Numbered from the stretch's first letter, positions 47,745 through 56,894 are shown. The stretch is DNA of 64,000 nucleotides from Thiocystis violacea (GCF_016583575.1 NZ_NRRG01000017.1:1-64000); one strand, 5' to 3'. A program made the numbers and translations. The notes: generated by a model not told the origin, from the sequence alone.

Positions 47745-48319
47745 TGATGAGGCGCGGCACGATTCAGCACGGCATCGGCTGGGCGGGGGCCGGGGGACGG
47801 AGTCTCGTCCTGATTCCGTTGCTCGCGCTGGCCCTGTCGATGCAAAGCGGCTGCGGCTTTCGGTTGCGTGGCGGCGTCGAGATCCCGAGCGGATACCACC
47901 CGATCCATATCCAGGCCGCGGGCGGTTCGCCCGTCGGACAGGCCGTTCGGGATCTGCTCGCGGGCAGCCGGGTGGCTTTGACGACCAATCCCGCCGAGGC
48001 CAGGCTCACCCTGCGCCTCCTGTCCGAGAACCGCGCCTCGCGTGTTGCCGCCGTCGACGCCAACGGCAAGACCTTGGCCTACGAGCTGCATTATCTGGTT
48101 CGTTTCGATGCGATCGGCGCGGATGGTCAGCGACGGGTCTCCGAACAGACCATGGATCTGACCCGCACCTTCGATAATCCGGATGTCGAGGTTCTCGGCA
48201 AGCAGCTCGAACAGGAAATGATCTACGAGGATTTCGCGACCGACGCGGCCGACCGCATCCTGATGCGGCTGCGGGCGGTGTTGGTCGAACCCGACAGGTC
48301 CGATGGGTCGCCGCGCTGA
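47744..48319 (+). CDS. lptE: LPS-assembly lipoprotein LptE
   Basis: LptE is the outer-membrane lipoprotein that plugs the LptD barrel. The 191 residues begin with a long signal (GGRSLVLIPLLALALSMQ) and a lipobox around the first cysteine in MQSGCGFRLRG. The mature domain has IPSGYHPIHIQ, LRLLSENRASRV and the KTLAYELHYLVRFD strands, and ends in an Arg/Asp-rich tail. It overlaps leuS by one base and holA by one base. Its partner LptD is at 60705. Confidence 0.92.
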   Translation: MMRRGTIQHGIGWAGAGGRSLVLIPLLALALSMQSGCGFRLRGGVEIPSGYHPIHIQAAGGSPVGQAVRDLLAGSRVALTTNPAEARLTLRLLSENRASRVAAVDANGKTLAYELHYLVRFDAIGADGQRRVSEQTMDLTRTFDNPDVEVLGKQLEQEMIYEDFATDAADRILMRLRAVLVEPDRSDGSPR

Positions 48320-49329
48320 TGCAGGTCCGATTCAATCAACTCGGCGGTCATCTGAAATCCGGGCTGGCGCCGGTTTACCTGATCTGTGGCGATGAACCCT
48401 ATCAGTTCGGCGAGGCGGCGCGCCTGGTGCGCGAGAAGGCGAGGCGCGAGGGTTTCGACGAGCGCGAGATCCTGGACGTCGATGCCCATTTCCAATGGGG
48501 TTTGCTGGCGGCGGCGGCCGATGCCATGTCGCTCTTCTCCGCCCGCAAGCTGATCGAGCTGCGGATCGGCAACGGCAAGATCGGCAAGGAGGGCAGCGAG
48601 GCCGTGCGCGCCTATTGCGAGCGTCCCTGTCCAGACAATCTGCTGCTAATCCTCGCGCCCGACATGGACCGCAAGGAGTCGCAGGCTCAGTGGGCCAAGA
48701 CCGTAGACTCGATCGGGGGGGTCGTGCAGGTTTGGCCCCTGAAGGAGCGCGAGTTGGAAGCCTGGCTCGGGCAGCGGCTCCAGGCGGCCGGATTCCAAGC
48801 GGGTCAGGGCGTGGCCGCCTTGTTGGCCGAACGCGCCGAGGGCAATCTGCTGGCGGCGGCGCAGGAGATCGAGAAACTGCGTCTGCTCCATCCACCTGGC
48901 CCGCTGGAATTGGACGATCTGCTGGGCAATCTGGCCGACAGCGCCCGCTTCGATCTCTTCGCCTTGACCGACGCGGCGCTCTCGGGCGACCGGGCTCGGG
49001 CGCAACGGGTTCTGTCCGTTCTGCGCGGAGAAGGAACCGCCGACGTGCTGGTGCTCTGGATCCTCGCGCGCGAGCTGCGGATGCTGGCCGAGGCCGCCGG
49101 GGCGCTCGCGCGGCGGAACTCTCCGGCGTCCGTCTACGCCGCGCATCGTGTCCATCGGATGCGTCAGGAGACCATCGAGCGCGCGCTGCGGCGCCTCTCG
49201 ACCGCGCGGCTCCAGGAACTGTTGCAGCGATGCGCCAAGGTCGATCGATCCATCAAGGGGCTGGCCCCCGGCGATTCCTGGCACCAACTGGCCGTCATCG
49301 CGGATGGTCTCTGCGGTGTCCGCGACTAA
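48319..49329 (+). CDS. holA: DNA polymerase III, delta subunit
   Basis: HolA is the delta subunit of the clamp loader that opens the beta clamp. The 336-residue product has GLAPVYLICGDEPYQFGEAA at the N-terminus, SLFSARKLIELRI (clamp-contact region), and YCERPCPDNLLLILAP. AERAEGNLLAAAQEIEKLRL and the C-terminal collar domain follow. There is no P-loop, as expected. It is third in leuS-lptE-holA. Confidence 0.94.
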   Translation: MQVRFNQLGGHLKSGLAPVYLICGDEPYQFGEAARLVREKARREGFDEREILDVDAHFQWGLLAAAADAMSLFSARKLIELRIGNGKIGKEGSEAVRAYCERPCPDNLLLILAPDMDRKESQAQWAKTVDSIGGVVQVWPLKERELEAWLGQRLQAAGFQAGQGVAALLAERAEGNLLAAAQEIEKLRLLHPPGPLELDDLLGNLADSARFDLFALTDAALSGDRARAQRVLSVLRGEGTADVLVLWILARELRMLAEAAGALARRNSPASVYAAHRVHRMRQETIERALRRLSTARLQELLQRCAKVDRSIKGLAPGDSWHQLAVIADGLCGVRD

Positions 49330-49375
49330 CCGGGGCCATGGTGCCGAGGCGGGATAAGATCGCTACACTGACGCC

Positions 49376-50263
49376 ATGCGCCACCCCATCGACCCCAAGA
49401 TCGACTGCGTCTTCAAGGCCCTGCTCGGCGCCAGGCGCAACCGTCGGCTGCTGATCCATTTTCTCAACGCCATCCTGGGCGCGGACCTGCCGGCGCCGCT
49501 CGTGCGTGTCGATATCATCGACCCCAACAATGAGCGTGAGTCCATCGACGATAAGCTCAGCGTCGTCGACGTCAAGGCGCGCGACGCCCAGGGGCGGCTC
49601 TACCAGATCGAGATCCAGTTACTGAACCATCCGGACCTGCCGGCGCGTATTCTCTATGGCTGGGCGGATCTCTACAGTTCGCAATTGCAAAGGGGCGAAC
49701 GCTACGCCCGACTCAGGCCGACCTATTCCATCTGGCTGCTGGGCCAAACCCTGAGGTCCGGCGTGACGGAGTGCGTGCATCGCTTCCGCCTGCGCGACGA
49801 ACAGGGTCGCGGGCTGCTCGATCATGGCGGAATCTGGCTGCTGGAGCTGAGTAAATTCGCCACCGAAGTGGTCGAAACCGAGCAAGACCGTTGGCTGAAA
49901 TTCTTCACCGAGGGCGAGCGGCTCGACGACGAGCACCTGCCTGTCTGGATGCACACCGAGGAGATGCGCCAAGCCATGAGCACACTGAAAGCCTTTTCGG
50001 AAAAACAGCGCGCCTATTACGCCTATCAGGCGCGGCAGAATTACCTGCGCGTGCAGCATAGCTATCAAGATCACATGGACGCCTTGCGCGAAGAGGCCGA
50101 GCAGGCGCGCGCCGAGGTCGACCAGGCGCGCACCGAGGCCGATCAGGTCCGCGCCGAGGCCGACCGGGCGCATGCCGAGGCCGAGCAGGCGCGCGCGGCG
50201 GAAGCACAGGCCAATGCCGAGATCGAGCGTCTTAAACGTCTGCTCGAAGACAAGGCCGACTGA
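49376..50263 (+). CDS. Rpn-family recombination-promoting nuclease / putative transposase
   Basis: The 295-residue protein has the Rpn pattern: HPIDPKIDCVFKALLGARRN, LLIHFLNAILG, KLSVVDVKARDAQGRLYQIE, IEIQ, RILYGWADLYSSQL and FRLRDEQG. Its PD-(D/E)XK-type core includes D in VVDVKA and the E-x-Q of IEIQ. The C-terminal 70 residues are a highly charged coiled coil of repeats (EQARAEVDQARTEADQ). Rpn proteins are DNA endonucleases tied to RecA-independent recombination; they are not proven transposases. It stands alone between holA and proA. Confidence 0.85.
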   Translation: MRHPIDPKIDCVFKALLGARRNRRLLIHFLNAILGADLPAPLVRVDIIDPNNERESIDDKLSVVDVKARDAQGRLYQIEIQLLNHPDLPARILYGWADLYSSQLQRGERYARLRPTYSIWLLGQTLRSGVTECVHRFRLRDEQGRGLLDHGGIWLLELSKFATEVVETEQDRWLKFFTEGERLDDEHLPVWMHTEEMRQAMSTLKAFSEKQRAYYAYQARQNYLRVQHSYQDHMDALREEAEQARAEVDQARTEADQVRAEADRAHAEAEQARAAEAQANAEIERLKRLLEDKAD

Positions 50264-50369
50264 TGGATCGGATCCGCTTGGCCGCCTTCCAGCTCTTTCC
50301 GCCGAGCGCACTCGCACGACGCCTCAAAACCACCACCCAGTTTCGTTTAGACTCGACAGGTTTCTCTAG

Positions 50370-51644
50370 ATGACCGACGCACGGATTGACGACATAGCCG
50401 CTTATATGCGGGATCTCGGACGGCGCACTCGCCTGGCCTCCCGCGCCATGGCGCGGGCCAGCACGGGGGAAAAGAACGCGGCCCTGCTGGCCATCGCGGA
50501 CGGTCTCGACCAGGGGCGCGCGATGATCGCGGAGGCCAATCGTCTGGATCTGGAGGCCGGCGCGGCCAAGGGGTTGGACGCGGCCCTGTTGGATCGGCTC
50601 GAACTCACGCCCGCGCGCATCGACGCCATGATCGAGGGCGTGCGTCAGGTCGCCGCCTTGCCCGATCCGGTCGGGGCCATCACGGATCTGAACTATCGCC
50701 CGACCGGGATCCAGGTCGGTCGGATGCGTGTGCCGCTGGGCGTGGTCGGGATCATCTATGAGTCGCGTCCGAACGTGACCGCCGATGCCGCCGCGCTCTG
50801 TCTCAAATCCGGCAATGCCACGGTGCTGCGCGGCGGCTCGGAGTCTTTCGCGTCCAACCAGGCGATCGCGCGCTGCATCCAGGAGGGTCTGGCCCGCGCG
50901 GGTCTGCCCGAGGACGGGGTTCAGGTCGTGGCCACGACGGACCGCGCCGCGGTCGGGGCCATGATCACCATGCCGGAAGCGATCGACGTCATCATCCCGC
51001 GCGGCGGCAAGAGCCTGATCGAGCGGATCAGCCGCGAGGCGCGGGTTCCGGTCATCAAGCATCTGGATGGCATCTGTCATGTGTACATCGACGCGGGGGC
51101 CGATCTGGACAAGGCGTTCACGATCGCGATCAACGCCAAGACCCAGCGCTACGGAACCTGCAATACCATGGAGACCCTGCTGGTCGACGCGCCGGTCGCC
51201 GAGGCGATCCTGCCCAGGCTGGCCGTCGCCTACGGCGAGAAAGGGGTCGAACTGCGCGGCTGTCCGCGCACCTGTGACATCCTCTCCGCGGCCGTGCCGG
51301 CGACCGACGAGGATTGGGATACGGAATATCTGGCCCCGATTCTCTCGATCCGGGTCGTCGATGGCCTGGACGCGGCCATGGATCACATCGCGCGTCACGG
51401 CTCGGCCCACACCGACGCCATCGTCACCGAGGACTATACAAAGGCCGGACGTTTCCTCAGGGAAGTGGATTCGAGCTCGGTCATGGTGAATGCCTCGACC
51501 CGCTTCGCCGATGGTTTCGAGTATGGATTGGGCGCGGAGATCGGCATCAGCACCGACAAATTCCACGCTCGGGGGCCGGTGGGACTGGAGGGACTGACCT
51601 CGGTGAAGTTCATCGTTCTCGGTCACGGCGAGACGAGGGGCTGA
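50370..51644 (+). CDS. proA: Glutamate-5-semialdehyde dehydrogenase (gamma-glutamyl phosphate reductase)
   Basis: ProA reduces gamma-glutamyl phosphate to the semialdehyde in proline synthesis. The 424-residue aldehyde-dehydrogenase fold has [35 protein letters not shown] and the catalytic C264 in [27 protein letters not shown] and [19 protein letters not shown] complete the signature. No proB is nearby. Confidence 0.96.
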   Translation: MTDARIDDIAAYMRDLGRRTRLASRAMARASTGEKNAALLAIADGLDQGRAMIAEANRLDLEAGAAKGLDAALLDRLELTPARIDAMIEGVRQVAALPDPVGAITDLNYRPTGIQVGRMRVPLGVVGIIYESRPNVTADAAALCLKSGNATVLRGGSESFASNQAIARCIQEGLARAGLPEDGVQVVATTDRAAVGAMITMPEAIDVIIPRGGKSLIERISREARVPVIKHLDGICHVYIDAGADLDKAFTIAINAKTQRYGTCNTMETLLVDAPVAEAILPRLAVAYGEKGVELRGCPRTCDILSAAVPATDEDWDTEYLAPILSIRVVDGLDAAMDHIARHGSAHTDAIVTEDYTKAGRFLREVDSSSVMVNASTRFADGFEYGLGAEIGISTDKFHARGPVGLEGLTSVKFIVLGHGETRG

Positions 51645-51734
51645 GGCGAGCGTGCCGCTGTCCGCCGTCGCGAACGGCGAGGTCAAGCGGGTTCTCGACA
51701 ATCCTCCCGCGTGCTGCTAAGAATGGCCCACCGG

Positions 51735-51766
51735 GGCGATTCAAGTCGTTGTTCGACTGAGTCGCC
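51735..51766 (+). promoter_or_regulatory. Imperfect inverted repeat in the leader of the flavoprotein gene
   Basis: GGCGATTCAAGTCG (51735-51748), loop TTGTT, CGACTGAGTCGCC (51754-51766). It lies about 43 bases before the ATG, with a CTGGAG ribosome binding site between. It could be an operator or a leader hairpin. Confidence 0.45.
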
Positions 51767-51809
51767 GTTGATGGCTGCTGAAGATTAAATCTCAAACCTG
51801 GAGTTTTCC

Positions 51810-53267
51810 ATGGCGCGTATCGTGATTCTTGGAGCCGGTATTTCCGGGCACACCGTGGCCAGATACCTGGGCAAGTGGGTCGGCAAGAAACATCAGGTGA
51901 TCGTGATCTCGCCCAACGCCAAGTGGAATTGGGTGCCGTCGAACATCTGGGTCGGCGTCGGCCAGATGACCGAGCGGCAGGTCACCTTCGAACTGGCCCC
52001 CATCTACAAGAAGATCAATGTGGCCTTCCATCAGGCCATGGCCGTGTCGATCAACCCAGAGGGCGGCGCCGATCACGATAAACCGTTCGTGACCGTCGAA
52101 TACACGGATCCCAAGCGCGCGGGCCAGACCGAGGCCATCGAATACGATTATCTCGTCAACGCGACCGGCCCCAAGCTGAATTTCGGCGCGACGCCTGGAC
52201 TCGGCCCGGAACATGGGTACACCACCTCGGTCTGCACCCCCGGCCATGCGCTGGAGGCCAATGAGCAGTTGCAGAAATGTATCGAGGAGATGAAGAAGGG
52301 CGCGCGCAAGACCTTCGTCGTCGGCACTGGGCATGGCATGTGTACCTGCCAGGGCGCGGCCTTCGAGTATATCTACAACGTCGATCACGCCGTGCGCGAG
52401 GCCGGGGTGCGCGACAAGGCCCGCCTGGTCTGGATCAGCAACGAGTTCGAGCTGGGCGATTTCGGCATGGGCGGCGTCCATATCACCCGCGGCGGTTATG
52501 TGACCAACGGCAAGGTCTTCGCCGAGTCCCTGATGGTCGAGCGTGGCATGGAGTGGATCACGCGCGCCCATGTCAGCAAGGTCGAACCCGGCAAGATCCA
52601 TTACGAGCTGCTGGACGGCAGCACCCACGAGCTGGAATTCGATTTCTCCATGCTGATCCCGCCGTTCGCGGGGGTGGGTCTCAAGGCTTACGACAAGGCT
52701 GGCGCGGACATTTCCGATCAGCTCTTCGCCCCCAACGGCTTCATGAAGGTCGATGCGGACTACAACCCAAAGCCCTTCGAGGACTGGGACAAGCATGATT
52801 GGCCCAAGACCTACCAGACGCCGAAATACAAGAACATCTTCGCCGTCGGCATCGCCTTCGCTCCGCCACACCCGATCAGCAAGGTGATGAAGAGCCCCAG
52901 CGGCACTCAGATCAGCCCGACGCCGCCGCGCACCGGGATGCCCTCCGCCACCATCGGCAAGGCCGTGGCCGGGAGTATCCGCGACATGCTCGAGGGCGCC
53001 GCAGGGCCGACGCACACCGCCTCGATGGCCGAGATGGGCGCCGCCTGCGTCGCCTCCACCGGGTCGGACATCTTCAAGGGCACGGCCGCCACCATGACGG
53101 TCTTTCCGGTCGTGCCCGATTACGAAACCTATCCCGAGTATGGCCGGGACATGGATCTGACCTTCGGTGAGATCGGTCTGGCCGGACACTGGATGAAGTA
53201 CATCCTGCATCACGTCTTCATCTATCAGGCCAAGCTTCGGCCCGGCTGGTCCATCCTTCCGGATTGA
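51810..53267 (+). CDS. FAD-dependent oxidoreductase of the sulfide:quinone reductase / flavocytochrome c family
   Basis: The 485-residue flavoprotein begins ARIVILGAGISGHTVARYL, the FAD Rossmann motif, and ends with an amphipathic-looking HWMKYILHHVFIYQAKLRPG. This is the layout of membrane-bound sulfide:quinone oxidoreductases, which pass electrons from sulfide to quinones. Cysteines are at C142, C157, C178, C180 and C413. Canonical enzymes also have a redox cysteine near residue 340-360, but this stretch (AVGIAFAPPHPISK) has none, so sulfide chemistry may differ. A. vinosum is known to encode SqrD and SqrF types; assignment among SQR types is uncertain. The next gene, a 52-residue basic protein, is 44 bases away. 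Confidence 0.8.
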   Translation: MARIVILGAGISGHTVARYLGKWVGKKHQVIVISPNAKWNWVPSNIWVGVGQMTERQVTFELAPIYKKINVAFHQAMAVSINPEGGADHDKPFVTVEYTDPKRAGQTEAIEYDYLVNATGPKLNFGATPGLGPEHGYTTSVCTPGHALEANEQLQKCIEEMKKGARKTFVVGTGHGMCTCQGAAFEYIYNVDHAVREAGVRDKARLVWISNEFELGDFGMGGVHITRGGYVTNGKVFAESLMVERGMEWITRAHVSKVEPGKIHYELLDGSTHELEFDFSMLIPPFAGVGLKAYDKAGADISDQLFAPNGFMKVDADYNPKPFEDWDKHDWPKTYQTPKYKNIFAVGIAFAPPHPISKVMKSPSGTQISPTPPRTGMPSATIGKAVAGSIRDMLEGAAGPTHTASMAEMGAACVASTGSDIFKGTAATMTVFPVVPDYETYPEYGRDMDLTFGEIGLAGHWMKYILHHVFIYQAKLRPGWSILPD

Positions 53268-53311
53268 CGCGGTTCAGTCACTCAATCACTCAATCAGCGA
53301 GGCACGGACAG

Positions 53312-53470
53312 ATGGCCGTCAAGAATAAAGAGCCCTATCAACAGGCGTACTATCCCCCGGTCCCGACCGGCTTCACCCGCTACATGCGTCGATCCATTCC
53401 CTGGCAATTCATCCGTTTCTGGATCATCAACCTGAAGATCCTCAAACTCTTGATCAAGTCGCATAACTGA
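53312..53470 (+). CDS. 52-residue basic protein with hydrophobic C-terminal helix
   Basis: The product opens AVKNKEPYQQAYYPPVPTG and has a central MRRSIPWQFIRFWIINLKI followed by LKLLIKSHN. The C-terminal 25 residues form one hydrophobic, positively edged helix, so it is likely to sit on or in the membrane. It follows the flavoprotein gene by 44 bases on the same strand with a GGCACGGAC ribosome-site region. The tight linkage suggests it is a small partner or anchor for that enzyme; this is inference. No named family is known to me. Confidence 0.65.
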   Translation: MAVKNKEPYQQAYYPPVPTGFTRYMRRSIPWQFIRFWIINLKILKLLIKSHN

Positions 53471-53491
53471 GGTTGGCTCCATCATCGTCCA

Positions 53492-53532
53492 GGGGACTCG
53501 ACGCGACAGGGACGCTCCGGCGTCGAGCCCCC
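53492..53532 (+). terminator. Long GC-rich hairpin after the flavoprotein operon
   Basis: GGGGACTCGACGC (53492-53504), a 15-base loop, GCGTCGAGCCCCC (53520-53532), with an 8-bp perfect core. No T-run follows, so termination strength is uncertain. The rest of the 325-base gap up to nadD (53533-53795) shows no gene or other structure I can support. Confidence 0.5.
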
Positions 53533-53795
53533 TCGGCTGGCTCCAGGGCCGGGATGGGGACAAGCGCAAGGGATTCTGCTAACGTTCGGCGCATCCCTGA
53601 TTCACCTTCCGCGACGGACAAGGAGACCTTGCCTAGGCCCGTTCCCCCGATGAGGCGCCAAGCGACTATCCCCTCGGTGTCACGCCGAGCCTTCGGTTGG
53701 CTCCCGATCGCTGGTCTCGGCGCGTTCGACCCAGGGCGGAGGATCGCTCCGGCGAATCGATCGACCCGCGCCTGCGGCTATCCGTTCAGGTTCCG

Positions 53796-54425
53796 ATGAT
53801 CGGCCTCCTCGGCGGCACCTTCGATCCCATCCACTTCGGACACCTGCGTCCGGCCCTGGATTGCCTCCAGGGGTTGGGGTTGGATCATGTGCGCTTCATT
53901 CCGCTCAATGTGGCGGTGCATCGTCCTCGACCCATGGCCTCGTCCGCCCTACGGTTGGCGATGCTGGAGGCGGCGGTCGCGGATCAGCCCGGATTCGTGG
54001 TGGATAGACGGGAGCTGAATCGCGGCGGCGGCTCCTACACCTTCGATACCCTGACCTCGCTGAGGAGCGAATTCGGCGTCGACCGTCCATTCTGTCTCTT
54101 GATCGGGGGCGATGCCTTCGCGGGGTTCCTGGACTGGTACCGGCCGCTGGAGATTCTCGAACTGGCGCACATCGTGGTCATGCGCCGCCCTGGTCATGAT
54201 CCGGTGGCGAGTCCGGAATTGCGTCAGCTCTATCTGGAACACGCCTGCGATGATCCCGGCTCGCTGGCGCGGCGGCCGGGGGGGCGTATCCTGTTTCAGT
54301 CCGTGACCCAGATGGATATCTCCGCGACCCGGATCCGGGAACTGGCACGCCTCGGATTGAGTCCCCGTTATCTGTTGCCGGAGGCGGTCCTCGGGATGAT
54401 CGAGCGCGAGGGCCTTTATCGGTGA
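53796..54425 (+). CDS. nadD: Nicotinate-mononucleotide adenylyltransferase
   Basis: NadD adenylates nicotinate mononucleotide in NAD synthesis. The 209 residues show GLLGGTFDPIHFGHLRPALD with the nucleotidyltransferase H-x-G-H motif. YTFDTLTSLRSEFG, LLIGGDAFAGFLDWYR and MDISATRIRELAR follow. ATG 53796 matches the family N-terminus; the upstream extension is Arg/Pro-rich. nadD-rsfS is a usual pair. Confidence 0.95.
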   Translation: MIGLLGGTFDPIHFGHLRPALDCLQGLGLDHVRFIPLNVAVHRPRPMASSALRLAMLEAAVADQPGFVVDRRELNRGGGSYTFDTLTSLRSEFGVDRPFCLLIGGDAFAGFLDWYRPLEILELAHIVVMRRPGHDPVASPELRQLYLEHACDDPGSLARRPGGRILFQSVTQMDISATRIRELARLGLSPRYLLPEAVLGMIEREGLYR

Positions 54426-54518
54426 GGGATCTTCCGCGCCGCAGAAGGGTCCGCCAGATCATTTCACAAATCGACGGGCGCCCCAGGCGCCCCTAATCCC
54501 TGATGTAGAGGAGAACGC

Positions 54519-54881
54519 ATGCAGCTTGAGCAACTTCGGCAACTGGTGCTCGACACCCTGGACGACATGAAGGCCCGCGATATCCAGATCATGGACGTGC
54601 GCGGCAAGACCGCCGTGACCGATTTCATGGTCGTCGCTTCAGGTACCTCGGATCGGCATGTCAAGGCCATCGCGGAGACCGTCGCCTTCCGCTCGAAGGA
54701 GGCGGGGGAGACGCCGCTCGGGACCGAGGGGGTCACGGAGGGCGAATGGGCCTTGGTCGATCTCAATGGCGTGGTGGTCCACGTCATGCTCCCGAAGGTG
54801 CGGGATTTCTATAATCTGGAGCGTCTCTGGTCCGCGCCGGTGCCGGACCTCTCCCCGAAGGTGGTCTCCGGTTCGGCCTGA
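54519..54881 (+). CDS. rsfS: Ribosome silencing factor RsfS
   Basis: RsfS binds ribosomal protein L14 and blocks subunit joining in starvation. The 120-residue product has VLDTLDDMKARDIQIMDVRG, TDFMVVASGTSDRHVKAIAE, EGEWALVDLNGVVVHVM and RDFYNLERLW. A strong AGAGGAGA site precedes ATG. No rlmH follows; folA comes 19 bases later. Confidence 0.94.
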   Translation: MQLEQLRQLVLDTLDDMKARDIQIMDVRGKTAVTDFMVVASGTSDRHVKAIAETVAFRSKEAGETPLGTEGVTEGEWALVDLNGVVVHVMLPKVRDFYNLERLWSAPVPDLSPKVVSGSA

Positions 54882-54900
54882 TCCGGGATTGGACGCGATC

Positions 54901-55419
54901 ATGGAATCCGATGCGGTACTCGTGACCGTTCCGACCCTGTCGTTGGTGGCGGCGGTGGCCGAGAATGGCGTGATCGGGCGCGACAGGGCGCTGCCATGGC
55001 GGTTACCGGCGGATCTGGCCCACTTCAAGCGCTTGACCCTGGACAAGCCCATCCTCATGGGTCGCAAGACCTGGGAATCGCTCCCAGGTTTACTTCCGAG
55101 GCGACGCCATCTCATCCTCACGCGCGATCCTGACTATCGCGCCGATGGCGCCCAGGTCTTTCCCTCCCTAGCGGCGGCCATCGCCGCCATGGCGGGCGAG
55201 TCGGAGCTGATGGTCGTGGGAGGCGCCGCGTTGTATGAGCGGACGCTGCCAGCGGCCAACCGCTTGTATCTCACCCTGGTGCACGCGGCTGTCGAGGGAG
55301 ACGTTCGGTTTCCGCGCTGGGATCCGGCCGGATGGCGCGAGGCGAGCCGTGTAGAGCGTTCCGCCGACGCTCTGAATGCCTTCGACATGACCTTTCTGGA
55401 ACTGCATCGGATCGCTTGA
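54901..55419 (+). CDS. folA: Dihydrofolate reductase
   Basis: FolA regenerates tetrahydrofolate. The 172-residue enzyme shows LVAAVAENGVIGRDRALPWR, LPADLAHFKRLTLDKPILMG, RKTWESLPG, and ELMVVGGAALYERTLPAANR. The first eleven residues before LSLVAAV are extra compared with E. coli. It ends convergent to apaH, with 39 bases between. Confidence 0.95.
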   Translation: MESDAVLVTVPTLSLVAAVAENGVIGRDRALPWRLPADLAHFKRLTLDKPILMGRKTWESLPGLLPRRRHLILTRDPDYRADGAQVFPSLAAAIAAMAGESELMVVGGAALYERTLPAANRLYLTLVHAAVEGDVRFPRWDPAGWREASRVERSADALNAFDMTFLELHRIA

Positions 55420-55458
55420 GCCATGCTCGCCGCACGGCGGATGCGCGGCCCCTCGAAA

Positions 55459-56295
55459 TCACTCCTGCCCAGGCGTCAGATAACCCGCGCAATCCACTTG
55501 GACGGGGCGCATGGGATCCTCATCCAGTCGCAACGCGGTCAGGGATCCGCCCCACAGACAGCCGCTGTCGACCGCCCAGACGTTGTCGCCCTGCCAGTAA
55601 CCCAGGGTCGACCAGTGTCCGAAGACGATGCGGTCCCGGCGCGTGCGTCTGCCTGGCATCCGGAACCAGGGAAGCCGCCCAGGGGCCTGGCTACCGATCT
55701 CGCCCTTTTCCTTCAGGGCCAGGGTTCCGTCCGGCTCGCAGAAACGCAGTCGGGTCAGGCTGTTGGTGATGAAACGCAGTCGCTCCATGCCGCTCAGATC
55801 AGGCGACCAGCGGCCCGGCTTGTTGCCGTACATCTCGCTCAGAAACGCCGGGTGCTCATCGCCCTGGAGGGCGGCCTCGAGTTCGGCCGCGCAAGCGCGA
55901 GCCTCGGTCAGATCCCACTCGGGCGGCAGGCCGGCGTGAATGAGCGTCAAGGCAAGGCCGGCGTCATGATGCAGCAGCGGGCGATGCCGCAGCCAATGCA
56001 GGAGCTCATCGCGATCGGGAGCCCGCAGCACCGCCTCCAGGGTGCTCTTCTTCGCATGCTTGGGATTACCGGCCGCCAGCGCGAGCAGATGCAGGTCATG
56101 ATTGCCCAGCACGATGATCGCGGCATCACCCAAATCGCGCACGAAGCGCAGGACCGCCAGCGATTCCGGTCCGCGATTCACCAGGTCGCCCACGAACCAG
56201 AGACGATCCGTCGCGGGATCGAAAGCGATCCGTTCGAGCAGCCGCCTCAATTCGGCATAACAGCCCTGGATATCTCCGACGGCGTAAGTGGACAT
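55459..56295 (-). CDS. apaH: Bis(5'-nucleosyl)-tetraphosphatase, symmetrical
   Basis: ApaH hydrolyses Ap4A and can remove Np4 caps from RNA. The 278-residue metallophosphatase has YAVGDIQGCYAELRRLLE, WFVGDLVNRGPESLAVLR and IIVLGNHDLHLLALA, with HAGLPPEWDL and FGHWSTLGY later. It starts at 56295. apaG lies upstream on the same strand, but a 155-base inverted-repeat element separates the two. Confidence 0.95.
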   Translation of the reverse strand: MSTYAVGDIQGCYAELRRLLERIAFDPATDRLWFVGDLVNRGPESLAVLRFVRDLGDAAIIVLGNHDLHLLALAAGNPKHAKKSTLEAVLRAPDRDELLHWLRHRPLLHHDAGLALTLIHAGLPPEWDLTEARACAAELEAALQGDEHPAFLSEMYGNKPGRWSPDLSGMERLRFITNSLTRLRFCEPDGTLALKEKGEIGSQAPGRLPWFRMPGRRTRRDRIVFGHWSTLGYWQGDNVWAVDSGCLWGGSLTALRLDEDPMRPVQVDCAGYLTPGQE

Positions 56296-56363
56296 GGGCG
56301 GGTCTGGATCTCGGCGGTTGAATATGGCGGCCGCTGGACGCCTGCGGCGCCAGGGATCGGCCC

Positions 56364-56518
56364 GGAAAGAGCCGCCAGCGTCCAGCCTCCAGCTATTGGG
56401 AATCGGCCACTTAGCCATTGACCGAGACCGGCCGAGGCTCACCCATTGGGTGAAGCCCGCAAGAAGTGAACACCTCAGCCATGCAAAGGCTGGAGGCTGG
56501 TCGCTGGCGGCTCTTTCC
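56364..56518. repeat. MITE-like element with 30-bp terminal inverted repeats
   Basis: The 30 bases at 56364-56393 (GGAAAGAGCCGCCAGCG...) match the reverse complement of 56489-56518 with one mismatch. The 95-base interior includes a small hairpin, CACCC/GGGTG. The element fills most of the apaG-apaH gap. No target-site duplication is obvious and it holds no reading frame. Confidence 0.75.
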
Positions 56519-56522
56519 TGGC

Positions 56523-56894
56523 TCAGTGGATCCGGGTCGAGGTCAGTGAAAAGACCGGGATCCTGGCGGCGAATCGGGTTCCATCGTCGCCCATCATCCC
56601 ATAGGTGCCATGCATGCTGCCCAAGGGTGTCGCGAGGACCGCGCCACTCGTGTACCGGAAGGACTCGCCGGGTCGCAGGTGTGGCTGTTCGCCCACGACG
56701 CCCTGACCATGGACTTCCTGGACCTGACCATCGGCGTCCGTGATGATCCAGTGTCGATCGAGCAGGCGGGCGGGCTTGTTCCCCCGGTTCTCGATGGTGA
56801 TGGTGTAGGCGAAGACATAGCGCTGCGCCTCGGGGGCGGATTGATCGGGTTGATACTGGCTCAGGGCCGAAATCTCGATGCTGTAGTCGTTCAT
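56523..56894 (-). CDS. apaG: ApaG domain protein (Co2+/Mg2+ efflux protein ApaG)
   Basis: ApaG is a small beta-sandwich protein; a direct role in metal efflux is not proven. The 123-residue product has YVFAYTITIENRGNKPARLL, DRHWIITDADGQVQEVHGQG, VVGEQPHLRPGESFRYTSGA and GTYGMMGDDG. It lies upstream of apaH as in the ksgA-apaG-apaH order, but ksgA and pdxA are not adjacent here. Confidence 0.94.
   Translation of the reverse strand: MNDYSIEISALSQYQPDQSAPEAQRYVFAYTITIENRGNKPARLLDRHWIITDADGQVQEVHGQGVVGEQPHLRPGESFRYTSGAVLATPLGSMHGTYGMMGDDGTRFAARIPVFSLTSTRIH

Noticed and set aside
50080-50230. CRISPR-like periodic repeat
   Set aside because: The periodicity encodes the heptad-like coiled coil of the Rpn protein; there are no spacers or cas genes.
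49376-50263. Active transposon at the Rpn-family gene
   Set aside because: No inverted ends or target duplications flank it; Rpn proteins are nucleases and are not mobile by themselves.
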